Of a DNA stretch of 64,000 nucleotides, positions 18,395 to 26,915 are shown one piece after another; positions within the stretch are counted from its first letter, which is position 1; every line of letters starts with the position of its first letter. This DNA comes from an uncultured Pseudohongiella sp. (GTDB lineage Bacteria > Pseudomonadota > Gammaproteobacteria > Pseudomonadales > Pseudohongiellaceae), in contig OX638323.1 of NCBI GenBank assembly GCA_951812715.1, positions 2,646,577 to 2,710,576 of the forward strand. The letters run 5' to 3'. Position numbers and translations under genes: made by a program. The notes beneath the pieces are model-generated. The model was not told the DNA's origin and made no database searches. It saw nothing but the letters and a program-made list of their open reading frames with translations.

Positions 18395-21382
18395 ATGCAA
18401 ATCAAGATTCCACAAAAGCGAAACCTGCTTTGCGCGGCCATATCGCTGTCGCTGCTGCCGATCGCCGGCGCCAGCCTGGCGCAGGACGAGGCCACGGTTG
18501 AAGAGGTTATCGTAACGGGTTCCTATATCCGGCGCTCGGAAGGCTTCAGCCAGGCGTCTTCGGTAGTTCAGCTTACCGCTGAAGACCTCGAAGCCGAAGG
18601 CACGTTAAACCTTGGCGAGGTGGTGTCGCAACTCACATTCGTGAACGGCGACGCTTCCCAGATCACCAACACGATTCAGGGGCAGGATTCCCGTTCCACC
18701 TCTATTGACTTGCGTGGTCTCGGACCGAGGTCTACATTGACTTTGCTCGATGGCAAGCGTGTCGTGAACGAGAACGTTCTTGCCATGATTCCCACTATCG
18801 CCATTCAGCGCCTGGATATCGTAGCGGACGGAAACGCGGCCCTGTATGGTAACGAGGCGGTGTCAGGAGTTGTCAACTTTGTGCCTTACACGTCTTATGA
18901 CGGGTTCAGGCTCGAGTCATTCGCCGAAGGCGATACCCGCGGCGATTACGATGAGCATTCGGTGCAGTTTTTGTGGGGCGGCGATCTCGGCGGCGTCGAC
19001 GTCGTGTTGGCCGGCCAGTTTCACCAGAACAGCCGGCTCGCCTGGAACGAACGAAGTTTACTGGCCAACTCCGGCCTTGTAATTTCGTCGAATGCGCCGG
19101 GAAACTGGTTCGTGCCGGTTCGCGATGAGGACGGAAATTATACCGGTGACCGCGGTCGCGCCGCCGACCCGAGTTGTACCCCGGGCTCGGAAAGAACCGA
19201 CTACACCCCGGGCGTGGCTTCCAACGCTTACGGCATGAGATTGGGAACAAGCTGCTTCTTCGATTTCGGCGACCAGCGCAGCGCGCGCGAGCCGCTTGAA
19301 AAAACGCAGTTGTTCACCAACCTCAGTTACGACGTCAGCGACGATCTGACGCTTTCCTTCCAGGGCTACCACACTCGCATCGCCGAGCGGACATACACAT
19401 CGACTTCCAATCCGGGCAACTCCCGCATTGGTGAATTGCCGGCGGTGCGCGGTGAAATGCCGGGCAATCCGTTCCGGGCGTGCGCGGGCGGCAGGTTCGA
19501 TCGGTTCAATCCCTTCGTATGCGCCGACCCGGCCGATAACCTTTTCGGCGTTGACTACAATGGCGACGGGCTTCCGGATCGATATGGGCCGGATGTCGAC
19601 GTGAATGGCGATGGTCTGGCAGATGCTATCGTACATCCCAACGGCTGGATTCCCCTGTACGAAGACGTCGTCGCGCGAACCTTGCGTCCCATCAACAAGA
19701 CGCATACCCGATCTCATGGCCACTCGCCGGACGCCGCCAACCTGTCGGACAATATCGACCATATCAGCCGCTATTCGTTCGAGGCGGATTTTACGGTTCC
19801 GTTCCTGGAAGGCTGGCAAGGCACCGCGGCTTATACCCACGGTTATCGCGAACTTCAGTTCATGTCGAACCAGAACTACGACATTACGGCGATGATCCAG
19901 GGTCTGAATTGTGATGTGGTATTCGAGCGTAGCGCCTGTTACAGCCCGTTCCTGATCGTAAACCCCGAAGACAACAACTCGGTTGACGTGATGAACGCGG
20001 TCGCCGGACGCAGCATCGAAACCATCGAGGACAAGCTGACCACGGTAGACATCATTCTCAATGGCGAGATTCCATTGGGTGGCTTCGAGTTGCCCGGTGG
20101 GCCGATCGGCGCGGCCGTCGGTTACCAGTTTCGCGACGACAAGTACCTCAACATTCCTTCGGAAGAGGAATTGGCCGGCGTTACCTGGATCGGTAGCGAG
20201 AACAGGGAGAGGGCCAGCAGCGGATCGCGAAACATCGACGCATTTTTCGCCGAGTTCGCGTTGCCGGTGCTCAGCAACCTGGAAGTGGAACTGGCGGTGC
20301 GCCACGAGGAGTTCAGCACCGGCCAGAGCGCCACGGTTCCGGAATTCGGCGTAACTTTCGCTCCGCTCGATTGGCTCACTTTGCGCGCCACCACGGGCGA
20401 GGCGTTCATTGCGCCGACGCTGGAGCAATTGCTGAATCCGGTCACTTGCGGACTGGGTACGGTGAGCGACCCGTTCAGCACTTTCGAAGCCTGGACCACG
20501 ACCTGTGGCGGCGGCAATCCGAATCTGGATAACGAGACTTCCGATTCAAAACAGTTTGGCTTCGATATCGCTTTCGACGATTTCGATTTCAGCGCGACGT
20601 GGGTGCAGATCGACTTCCGGAACCGGATTGTCAACAAGAACGCCCAGGACCTGCTTAACGAGGAGTTCGAGGTTTTCAGGGAAGCGACCGGATTTTCCGG
20701 CGACGGCAAGCCGACTCTCGATCAATTGCAGGCCTGGGTGAGCGATCCCCGTTCCAACCCGGAAATCATCCGTTCCCGGGGCGACGTCTCCACGATTCTG
20801 CAGATCTGCTGCCGCGGCTCGATCAACGCGGAATTCGTGAAAGTCACGGCGATGGACTTCGACGCCAACTATACTTTTGGTTTCGACAACATCGGTGACT
20901 TCCGCCTTGGATTGCAAGCCACCTACGTTCAGGAGTTCCTGGTGCAAAGCGATCCGGAACGCCCGCCTCGCGATGTGGCCGGCGAGTATAACTGGGGCAC
21001 GGGAGCGGCGCCGGAGTTGCCGCATTGGAAGGCGAATCTGCGCATGAGCTGGACCAATGGCAACCACGCTGTAGTTTCGACGGTTCACTACATCGACGAT
21101 CTGCCGTATGACGGACCTTCCTATTCCCACATGGATAATTTCGGCGGGTTCTATAGACCAGGCGGAATCTTCGAGACCGGAATCTACGCCTGGACCGATA
21201 TGGACCTCGCGTACTCCTACCGTGGTCTGGAATTTATGGACGGCGAGATGGCCATGACCATCGGCTCGCGCAACGTGTTTGACCGTGAACCGCAGCGCTC
21301 GCCCGAGTTCATGGGCGTAGTCGGTGGCTTGCAGGACGTTATGGGCCGCATTCTCTACGCTCGAGTGGTGTACGATTTCTGA
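18395..21382 (+). CDS. TonB-dependent outer-membrane receptor with calcium-loop-like insert
   Basis: 995 residues from the ATG at 18395, which follows GGAGAG and opens a signal peptide ending at SLAQ; the longer ORF start at 18296 has no signal peptide. The TonB box region is VEEVIVTGSYIRR. The plug includes the NLGEVVSQL, DLRGLGPRSTLTLLDGKRV and GNEAVSGVVNFVP blocks. The barrel ends in RVVYDF. Between about residues 387 and 410 two D-x-NGDG-L-x-D motifs occur (starting Asp387 and Asp402), a dockerin/EF-hand-like calcium-binding pattern unusual in a receptor barrel. The nearby peptidases suggest a peptide or peptide-like ligand, but this is inference. Confidence 0.92.
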   Translation: MQIKIPQKRNLLCAAISLSLLPIAGASLAQDEATVEEVIVTGSYIRRSEGFSQASSVVQLTAEDLEAEGTLNLGEVVSQLTFVNGDASQITNTIQGQDSRSTSIDLRGLGPRSTLTLLDGKRVVNENVLAMIPTIAIQRLDIVADGNAALYGNEAVSGVVNFVPYTSYDGFRLESFAEGDTRGDYDEHSVQFLWGGDLGGVDVVLAGQFHQNSRLAWNERSLLANSGLVISSNAPGNWFVPVRDEDGNYTGDRGRAADPSCTPGSERTDYTPGVASNAYGMRLGTSCFFDFGDQRSAREPLEKTQLFTNLSYDVSDDLTLSFQGYHTRIAERTYTSTSNPGNSRIGELPAVRGEMPGNPFRACAGGRFDRFNPFVCADPADNLFGVDYNGDGLPDRYGPDVDVNGDGLADAIVHPNGWIPLYEDVVARTLRPINKTHTRSHGHSPDAANLSDNIDHISRYSFEADFTVPFLEGWQGTAAYTHGYRELQFMSNQNYDITAMIQGLNCDVVFERSACYSPFLIVNPEDNNSVDVMNAVAGRSIETIEDKLTTVDIILNGEIPLGGFELPGGPIGAAVGYQFRDDKYLNIPSEEELAGVTWIGSENRERASSGSRNIDAFFAEFALPVLSNLEVELAVRHEEFSTGQSATVPEFGVTFAPLDWLTLRATTGEAFIAPTLEQLLNPVTCGLGTVSDPFSTFEAWTTTCGGGNPNLDNETSDSKQFGFDIAFDDFDFSATWVQIDFRNRIVNKNAQDLLNEEFEVFREATGFSGDGKPTLDQLQAWVSDPRSNPEIIRSRGDVSTILQICCRGSINAEFVKVTAMDFDANYTFGFDNIGDFRLGLQATYVQEFLVQSDPERPPRDVAGEYNWGTGAAPELPHWKANLRMSWTNGNHAVVSTVHYIDDLPYDGPSYSHMDNFGGFYRPGGIFETGIYAWTDMDLAYSYRGLEFMDGEMAMTIGSRNVFDREPQRSPEFMGVVGGLQDVMGRILYARVVYDF

Positions 21383-21403
21383 TCTGGAAATCATTCGCAA
21401 CGG

Positions 21404-21430
21404 AAAAGGGCTCCTTCGGGAGCCCTTTTT
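21404..21430 (+). terminator. Intrinsic terminator after TonB receptor
   Basis: An 11-base perfect stem (21404-21414 with 21419-21429) closes on a TTCG tetraloop and ends in five Ts. It lies 21 bases past the receptor stop. Confidence 0.93.
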
Positions 21431-21460
21431 CTATGCCGGCAATTTTGTTGCTTGCGGCGT

Positions 21461-21664
21461 TTAGCCCGAAAGCGAGAGGTAGCCGATCAGCAGTGTGCTG
21501 GTGGCGAGTTGCGAAGCAATGATCGTAACGCTCCAGCGGGCCTGGTTCAGCCGCAATCCACCCTCGAGCAGACCCAGCCTCAAGTTCAGATAATCGCGAG
21601 TTACCAGGTTGCGTGTTGTCATTGCCGTCACTTCGGTTACCGTTTCCGCCCGCGCCATGGGCAT
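21461..21664 (-). CDS. Small hypothetical protein with C-terminal membrane helix
   Basis: 67 residues, starting at ATG 21664 (or the ATG two codons later). The middle (about residues 17-45) is a Leu/Arg-rich amphipathic stretch, and the end (about residues 46-65) is a single hydrophobic segment. This layout resembles short DUF1640-type coiled-coil/tail-anchored proteins, but the similarity is only one of style. It lies alone on the minus strand, and its 3' end faces the terminator of the receptor gene. It could be a chance ORF. Confidence 0.4.
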   Translation of the reverse strand: MPMARAETVTEVTAMTTRNLVTRDYLNLRLGLLEGGLRLNQARWSVTIIASQLATSTLLIGYLSLSG

Positions 21665-21935
21665 CCCCGCTTAACGCAGCTTCTTGCTTGCCGCCAGCGT
21701 GTCAAAAGAATGTAACATGTCTTCCTGTTCTGCTTCCATCGGGTATGCCCTCCTGTTTGAACCCATGGTGGTTGGTGATAAGCGTAGTAGGCATTTTCAA
21801 GATCGCAAAGAAATCAGCAAAAAATTCGCGGCCGCGGTTTCGACGATTATGCCCGACGGGGCGTTGACGTGGAGGCTCAGCAGGTTAGACTTGTCGGTTG
21901 AATGAAGTCATCCGGGATGAAATACGAGGCGAAAC

Positions 21936-22985
21936 ATGAACATGAAAATTATGTCACTGCTCGGTCTTGTTTCCTTGCTATCTCTTGGCTCCCTTGCCCT
22001 GGCCCAAAACGGCGACTACCAGATCCCGCGCACGGAATGGGGGCAGCCCGACTTGCAAGGCGTGTGGAATTTTTCCTCCGATGTGCCCATGCAGCGTCCC
22101 GAGCGCTATGGAACCCAGCGGTTCCTGACGGCGGAACAGATTGAAGAGCGCCGGGCGCAGATCGAAGCGAATCGCGCCGCCGCCGACGCCAGGGCCGCGC
22201 AACTGGTGGTGGATCCGGACGCGCCGGAGGCGACCAGAAACCCCGGTGGCTACAACGATTTCTGGATTGAAATGGCCGGCCTTGGCGATGTGGTGCGCAC
22301 ATCACACATCGTTCATCCCGAAGATGGGCGCATACCTCCCGCCGTGGAAGGCGCGCCGCGGCAGTTCGGCGGACTTGGCCCCGACATTCCGGGCGAGCGT
22401 CCCGTGCGCTATGTAGTCGGCGGCATCTCGAAAGACGGTCCTGAAGACCGCGGCCTGTCCGAACGCTGCATAGTTGGCTTCAATTCCGGTCCGCCGTTCG
22501 TGCCCAGCCTGTATAACAACAACTTGCAGATTTTTCAGAACCGGGACACCGCGGTCATCATGACCGAAATGATTCACGACGCCCGCATCGTGCCGCTGGG
22601 GGAGACGCCGGCGCTGCACGATGACATCCGGCTCTGGTCCGGCGATTCCCGCGGCTGGTGGGAAGGCGACACCCTGGTAGTGGAAACGAAGCATTTCAAC
22701 GGTATGCGCCAGACTTTCAACAGCCTCGGAACAAACTACGACGCGGTATTGACCGAACGCTTCACGCGCACCGCCTACGACACCGTGGAGTACGAGTTCA
22801 CTATCGACGATCCGTCGACCTTTACAGACCGGATCACGGCCGTGGTTCCGATGATCAAGGTGGCGGGGCAGATCTATGAATACGCCTGTCATGAAGGCAA
22901 TTACGGCATGGTAAACACCTTGCGCGGCGCGCGCATGGACGAGCAACGGCTGGCGCGGGGCGAATCACTGCCCGAGCGGGATTAG
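21936..22985 (+). CDS. Secreted protein of unnamed family (GDSRGWWEGDTLVVET type)
   Basis: 349 residues. The signal peptide ends near LALAQ (about residue 24), after which comes IPRTEWGQPDLQGVWNF, the typical 'x-PDLxGxW' opening of this family. The most conserved block is RLWSGDSRGWWEGDTLVVET near residue 235, followed by TERFTRT and a beta-rich end with YEYACHEGNYGM. The family is abundant in marine and soil bacteria and has no assigned function that I know. A paralogue follows 114 bases downstream (23100-23939), so the two are probably co-expressed. There are conserved single Cys residues but no catalytic pattern that I can name. Confidence 0.85.
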   Translation: MNMKIMSLLGLVSLLSLGSLALAQNGDYQIPRTEWGQPDLQGVWNFSSDVPMQRPERYGTQRFLTAEQIEERRAQIEANRAAADARAAQLVVDPDAPEATRNPGGYNDFWIEMAGLGDVVRTSHIVHPEDGRIPPAVEGAPRQFGGLGPDIPGERPVRYVVGGISKDGPEDRGLSERCIVGFNSGPPFVPSLYNNNLQIFQNRDTAVIMTEMIHDARIVPLGETPALHDDIRLWSGDSRGWWEGDTLVVETKHFNGMRQTFNSLGTNYDAVLTERFTRTAYDTVEYEFTIDDPSTFTDRITAVVPMIKVAGQIYEYACHEGNYGMVNTLRGARMDEQRLARGESLPERD

Positions 22986-23099
22986 GGAACGCGCCGATTT
23001 TTCGGCGCTTCCGCGTGGCGAGCAGGCAATGCCGAGCCAGTCCATGGATGAACCTGTTCGGCATACCAATTCACTTTGAACCTAAGGAAATCTAGCCTG

Positions 23100-23939
23100 A
23101 TGAAAAACATTCTGGATGTAGGCCGTGGGTTGCTGGCCGCGATGTTGAGTTGGTCGCTGCTGTTGCTGGCGGCCCCGGTCCTGGCGCAGGACGACGGTAT
23201 TCCGCGCACGCCTTCCGGCAAGCCGGATTTTAGTGGAATCTGGCAGGCGATCACTTCGGCGCATTACGATATCGAACCTCACGCCGCGGCGATGGGGCCG
23301 CATCCCGGGCTGTTCGGCGCCCATTCGGCGATTCCGGCCAGTCTCGGCGTCGTCGAAGGAGGACGCATTCCCTACAACGAACAAGGGCTGCGGCAACGCG
23401 ACGCCAATCGCGCCAACGCGCTGGAAAACGATCCGCTGACCAAGTGCTACATGCCTGGCGTGCCGCGCGCCAACTATCTGCCGTTCCCGTTCCAGATCGT
23501 GCAATCGACCGACGTGATCCTGATCGCCTACGAGTATGCCGAAGCCAATCGCATCCTCTACGTCGATCAGCCGGAGATCGCTTCCCAGGTCGATGCCTGG
23601 ATGGGGCATTCCAATGCCCATTGGGAAGGCGATACCCTGGTCGTGCAAGTGACCGGCCAAATGCCCGACACCTGGTTCGACCGGGCGGGCAATCACCATA
23701 GCTGGGAAATGGTCGTCGAAGAGCGCTGGACTTACGCGGGACCTAACCACATCGACTATGAAGCGACCATGACCGATCCCAACACCTTCACCGCGCCGTG
23801 GAAGATCAGCTTGCCGCTGTACCGGCGCATGGAACCCAATGCGCAATTGCTGGAGTTCAAATGCGCGGAATTCTCCGAAGAGTTCCTGTACGGCGAATGG
23901 CGCAAGGAAGGAACGCCGGTCGGCAATCCGCCGCAATAA
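23100..23939 (+). CDS. Secreted protein, second member of the same unnamed family
   Basis: 279 residues from the ATG at 23100, nine bases after AAGGAAA. It has a signal peptide ending at VLAQ, then the family opening IPRTPSGKPDFSGIW and the conserved NAHWEGDTLVVQVTG block near residue 178. The C-terminal VEERWTYAGPNHIDYEATMTDP matches the corresponding TERFTRT region of the upstream paralogue. It is shorter than its neighbour by about 70 residues, mainly in the region before the conserved block. A terminator follows. The function is unknown; the location is likely periplasmic or outer surface. Confidence 0.85.
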   Translation: MKNILDVGRGLLAAMLSWSLLLLAAPVLAQDDGIPRTPSGKPDFSGIWQAITSAHYDIEPHAAAMGPHPGLFGAHSAIPASLGVVEGGRIPYNEQGLRQRDANRANALENDPLTKCYMPGVPRANYLPFPFQIVQSTDVILIAYEYAEANRILYVDQPEIASQVDAWMGHSNAHWEGDTLVVQVTGQMPDTWFDRAGNHHSWEMVVEERWTYAGPNHIDYEATMTDPNTFTAPWKISLPLYRRMEPNAQLLEFKCAEFSEEFLYGEWRKEGTPVGNPPQ

Positions 23940-23962
23940 AATTAAATTGATGGTTACCAGAG

Positions 23963-23988
23963 CCCACTTCATCAGGAGTGGGTTTTTT
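23963..23988 (+). terminator. Intrinsic terminator after the paired secreted proteins
   Basis: Arms CCCACT (23963-23968) and AGTGGG (23977-23982), extendable by two more pairs, are followed at once by six Ts. It lies 24 bases past the stop codon. Confidence 0.8.
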
Positions 23989-24045
23989 GTAACTTGCAAA
24001 CCATGACGGGCGCCGAATCCGGCTGCTCAAGAAGAGATTGAAACA

Positions 24046-26742
24046 ATGATGCGCAAACTATCCGTATTTAACGCCAGCGCCTGCGCGCTCGCGTTGCTGT
24101 CCTGTTTTCGCGTGGCGATTGCCCAGGATGAATTTCAGTTCTGGACAGACCAGGACTACGATCCCGCGATCCCGACCATCGAACAAGTGCTGGGTTATGC
24201 GCCTGGCGAACAGATTACCTGGCATCGGGATGCGATCCGCTATTTTGAAGCTCTAGCGGATGCCGCGCCCGAGCATCTGCAAATCGTCGAATACGCGCGA
24301 AGCTGGCAAGGAAGGGAGCTTGTCTATGCGGTGATTTCTTCCGCGGAGAACATGGCCCGGATCGAAGACATAAAGGCCGGCATGCAAAGCCTGACGGATC
24401 CCCGGCAAACGCCGGCGGATCAGGCGCTAGCCATTATCGAGACCCAGCCGGCGATCACCTGGCTGTCCTACGGCGTGCATGGCAACGAGATTTCATCCAC
24501 CGAAGCCGCCATGTTGACCGCCTATCATCTACTGGCGTCACGCGGCGACAGCCGTGTCGCGGACATTATGCGGGACACCGTGGTGGTCATCGATCCGATG
24601 CAGAATCCGGACGGCCGCGACCGCTTCGTGCACCATTTCACGAGCGCGCTCGGACTGCGGCCCGATTCCGACCGGCTATCGGCGGAACATGACGAGCCAT
24701 GGCCCGGCGGCCGCACCAATCATTACCTGTTCGACATGAACCGGGACTGGTTCATCCTGACTCAGCCGGAAACCCGGGGCCGCGTCGCGGCCTTGCAGGA
24801 GTGGTATCCCGTGGTCTATGTCGACGCGCATGAAATGGGAGGGGATAGCACCTATTTCTTCGCCCCCGAGGCGATTCCCTACAATCCTCACCTGGCCGCC
24901 GATCAGACCGAAAGCCTGCAATTATTCGGCCGCAACCATGCCAGATGGTTCGACCAGTTCGGTCTCGATTACTTCACTCGCGAGGTCTATGACGCGTTCT
25001 ATCCGGGCTATGGCGCGAGTTGGCCCTCCTATTACGGCGGCATCGCCATGACCTACGAGCAGGCTTCCTCCCGGGGCCTGGTGTTCCGTCAATACGATGG
25101 CAATGACCTGACCTACGCCTATACCGTGCGCAACCATTTCCTGACGTCGCTGTCCACGGCGGAAACCGTCGCCGTCAACCGGGAAAAATTCCTCACCGAT
25201 TTTTACGATTACCAGGTCACCGCCATCGAGGAAGGCGAGCAGGAGGAAAACCGCGCCTATCTGTTTCCGGCGCAGGCCGATCAGGCCGCGGTAACCCGCA
25301 TCGCGGGACTGTTAACACGGCAAGGCGTCGAGGTCTTCCGCGCGGCCGAGGAGTTCAGCGCCTGCGGCGTCGATTACGCGGCTGGCAGTCATCTGATCAG
25401 GGCGGATCAGCCCTCCAAGCGATTCGTGCGCACTTTGCTCGAACCCCAGGTATCGATGGAAGAGGATTTTCTTGCCGAGCAGGAACAGCGGCGGGCGAAC
25501 AACCTGCCGGATCAGATCTACGACGTCACCGCATGGTCGCTGCCGCATATGTTCAATGTCGAAATGAATATCTGCAACCGGATTCCGACGGGTGAGTTCG
25601 AGATCGCTGCAACCGATCTGTTCATTCCGGCCGAGGTGCAAGGCGGCGAAGCCGCAGTCGCCTACCTGGTTCCCTGGGGTTCGGCGCCGGCGGCGCGGCT
25701 GCTGGCGAAAGGTCTGCTTGCCGGCCTCGATATCAAGAGCAACGATCTCGCCTTTACCAATCTCGGGAGAGAATATCCGGCCGGAACGCTCATCATCGAT
25801 GTGGCGGACAATCCGGAAAATCTGTTCGAGACGATGTCCGGGCTCGCTCGCGAAACCGGCGCCGAAGTGGTCGCGGTTAACGATAGCTGGGTAACGGACG
25901 GACCCAGTTTCGGCAGTGGCAATGTGGTGCGATTCAATGCGCCAAAGGTGGCGATTGCATGGGACCAACCTACCGCCGCTTACAGCGCCGGCAATACGCG
26001 CTTTGTCATTGAGCGCCAATTCGACTATCCGGTGACGACTATCCGGACAGATCGGCTGGCCAGCGCCGACCTCGACCGCTACCAGGTATTGCTGTTGCCC
26101 TTGACTGCAGGCGGAAGCTATCGGGACGTCTTGGGAGAGTCGGGAATCGAAAACCTGAAAAACTGGGTGAGCGAAGGCGGTGTGCTGATCGGCATGGGCA
26201 ATGCCACGCGGTTCCTGGCCGATCCCGAAGTCGATCTGCTGGCGATTCGGCGCGAGCGCGCGGTGACGGAAGCCGGGGACAGCGATGAAGAAGCGGAGGA
26301 GGCTACGGTGGCGGGAAGCTACCTGACCGGCGAAGAGCAGTTCGCACAGCGAATCACCGCGCTGGAAGCCGATCCCGATGCGGTCGCCGGAGTCTTGGCA
26401 AAAGCAGACGTACATCCGGAACACTGGCTCGGCGCGGGTGTCGCGCCGGTGCTGAACGTCCTGGTCAGGGGCGCGGAAATTTACACGCCGATCCGTATCG
26501 ATCACGGTGTAAATGTGGCCAGATTCCAGGGCCCGGACGAACTGATGACCAGTGGCTATCTGTGGGAGGAAAACCGCAGGCAACTGGCCTACAAACCCTT
26601 CGTCGTGGCCCAGCCCCGGGGCGCCGGACAAGTGATCGCCTTTACTCAGGATCCGACCGTGCGCGCCTATCTGGATGGGCTCAATGTGATATTGCTGAAC
26701 GCCATCTTCCGCGGCTCGGCGCATGCGCGTCCGGTGCGTTGA
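24046..26742 (+). CDS. Secreted M14 zinc carboxypeptidase with C-terminal amidotransferase-like domain
   Basis: 898 residues. The signal peptide ends near AIAQ (about residue 27). The M14 zinc site is H-x2-E in YGVHGNE (His145, Glu148), with the distal His in VYVDAHEMGG (His262); MNRDWF nearby is also typical. Beyond the peptidase domain (about residues 40-380) are a linker and, from about residue 640, a segment reading KVAIAWDQPT...YQVLLLPL...GGVLIGMG. This resembles the class I glutamine-amidotransferase/ThuA-like fold found at the end of large marine M14 proteins. It probably trims peptides in the periplasm. The next genes (TonB receptor, S9 peptidase) fit peptide use. Confidence 0.9.
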   Translation: MMRKLSVFNASACALALLSCFRVAIAQDEFQFWTDQDYDPAIPTIEQVLGYAPGEQITWHRDAIRYFEALADAAPEHLQIVEYARSWQGRELVYAVISSAENMARIEDIKAGMQSLTDPRQTPADQALAIIETQPAITWLSYGVHGNEISSTEAAMLTAYHLLASRGDSRVADIMRDTVVVIDPMQNPDGRDRFVHHFTSALGLRPDSDRLSAEHDEPWPGGRTNHYLFDMNRDWFILTQPETRGRVAALQEWYPVVYVDAHEMGGDSTYFFAPEAIPYNPHLAADQTESLQLFGRNHARWFDQFGLDYFTREVYDAFYPGYGASWPSYYGGIAMTYEQASSRGLVFRQYDGNDLTYAYTVRNHFLTSLSTAETVAVNREKFLTDFYDYQVTAIEEGEQEENRAYLFPAQADQAAVTRIAGLLTRQGVEVFRAAEEFSACGVDYAAGSHLIRADQPSKRFVRTLLEPQVSMEEDFLAEQEQRRANNLPDQIYDVTAWSLPHMFNVEMNICNRIPTGEFEIAATDLFIPAEVQGGEAAVAYLVPWGSAPAARLLAKGLLAGLDIKSNDLAFTNLGREYPAGTLIIDVADNPENLFETMSGLARETGAEVVAVNDSWVTDGPSFGSGNVVRFNAPKVAIAWDQPTAAYSAGNTRFVIERQFDYPVTTIRTDRLASADLDRYQVLLLPLTAGGSYRDVLGESGIENLKNWVSEGGVLIGMGNATRFLADPEVDLLAIRRERAVTEAGDSDEEAEEATVAGSYLTGEEQFAQRITALEADPDAVAGVLAKADVHPEHWLGAGVAPVLNVLVRGAEIYTPIRIDHGVNVARFQGPDELMTSGYLWEENRRQLAYKPFVVAQPRGAGQVIAFTQDPTVRAYLDGLNVILLNAIFRGSAHARPVR

Positions 26743-26915
26743 CGCTGCCGGCATGCGCCGTCGGCGGCGCCGTGAATTTTGCTTTAAAATAGCCGGAGTT
26801 CAGGCGCCAGACGGAAATCTACATGGTAAATTTGTCGCCTTGGGAGAACACTTTGACGATTAGTTCAAGCAGCTTCAATTTGTTGGAATCCAGTGCCGAC
26901 AGGTAGGGGAAGAAC

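Noticed and set aside
21711..21905. A plus-strand ORF of about 64 codons upstream of the secreted-protein pair
   Set aside because: No ribosome binding site, no recognisable motif, and it overlaps the promoter space of the next gene; kept out, although a small protein cannot be excluded.
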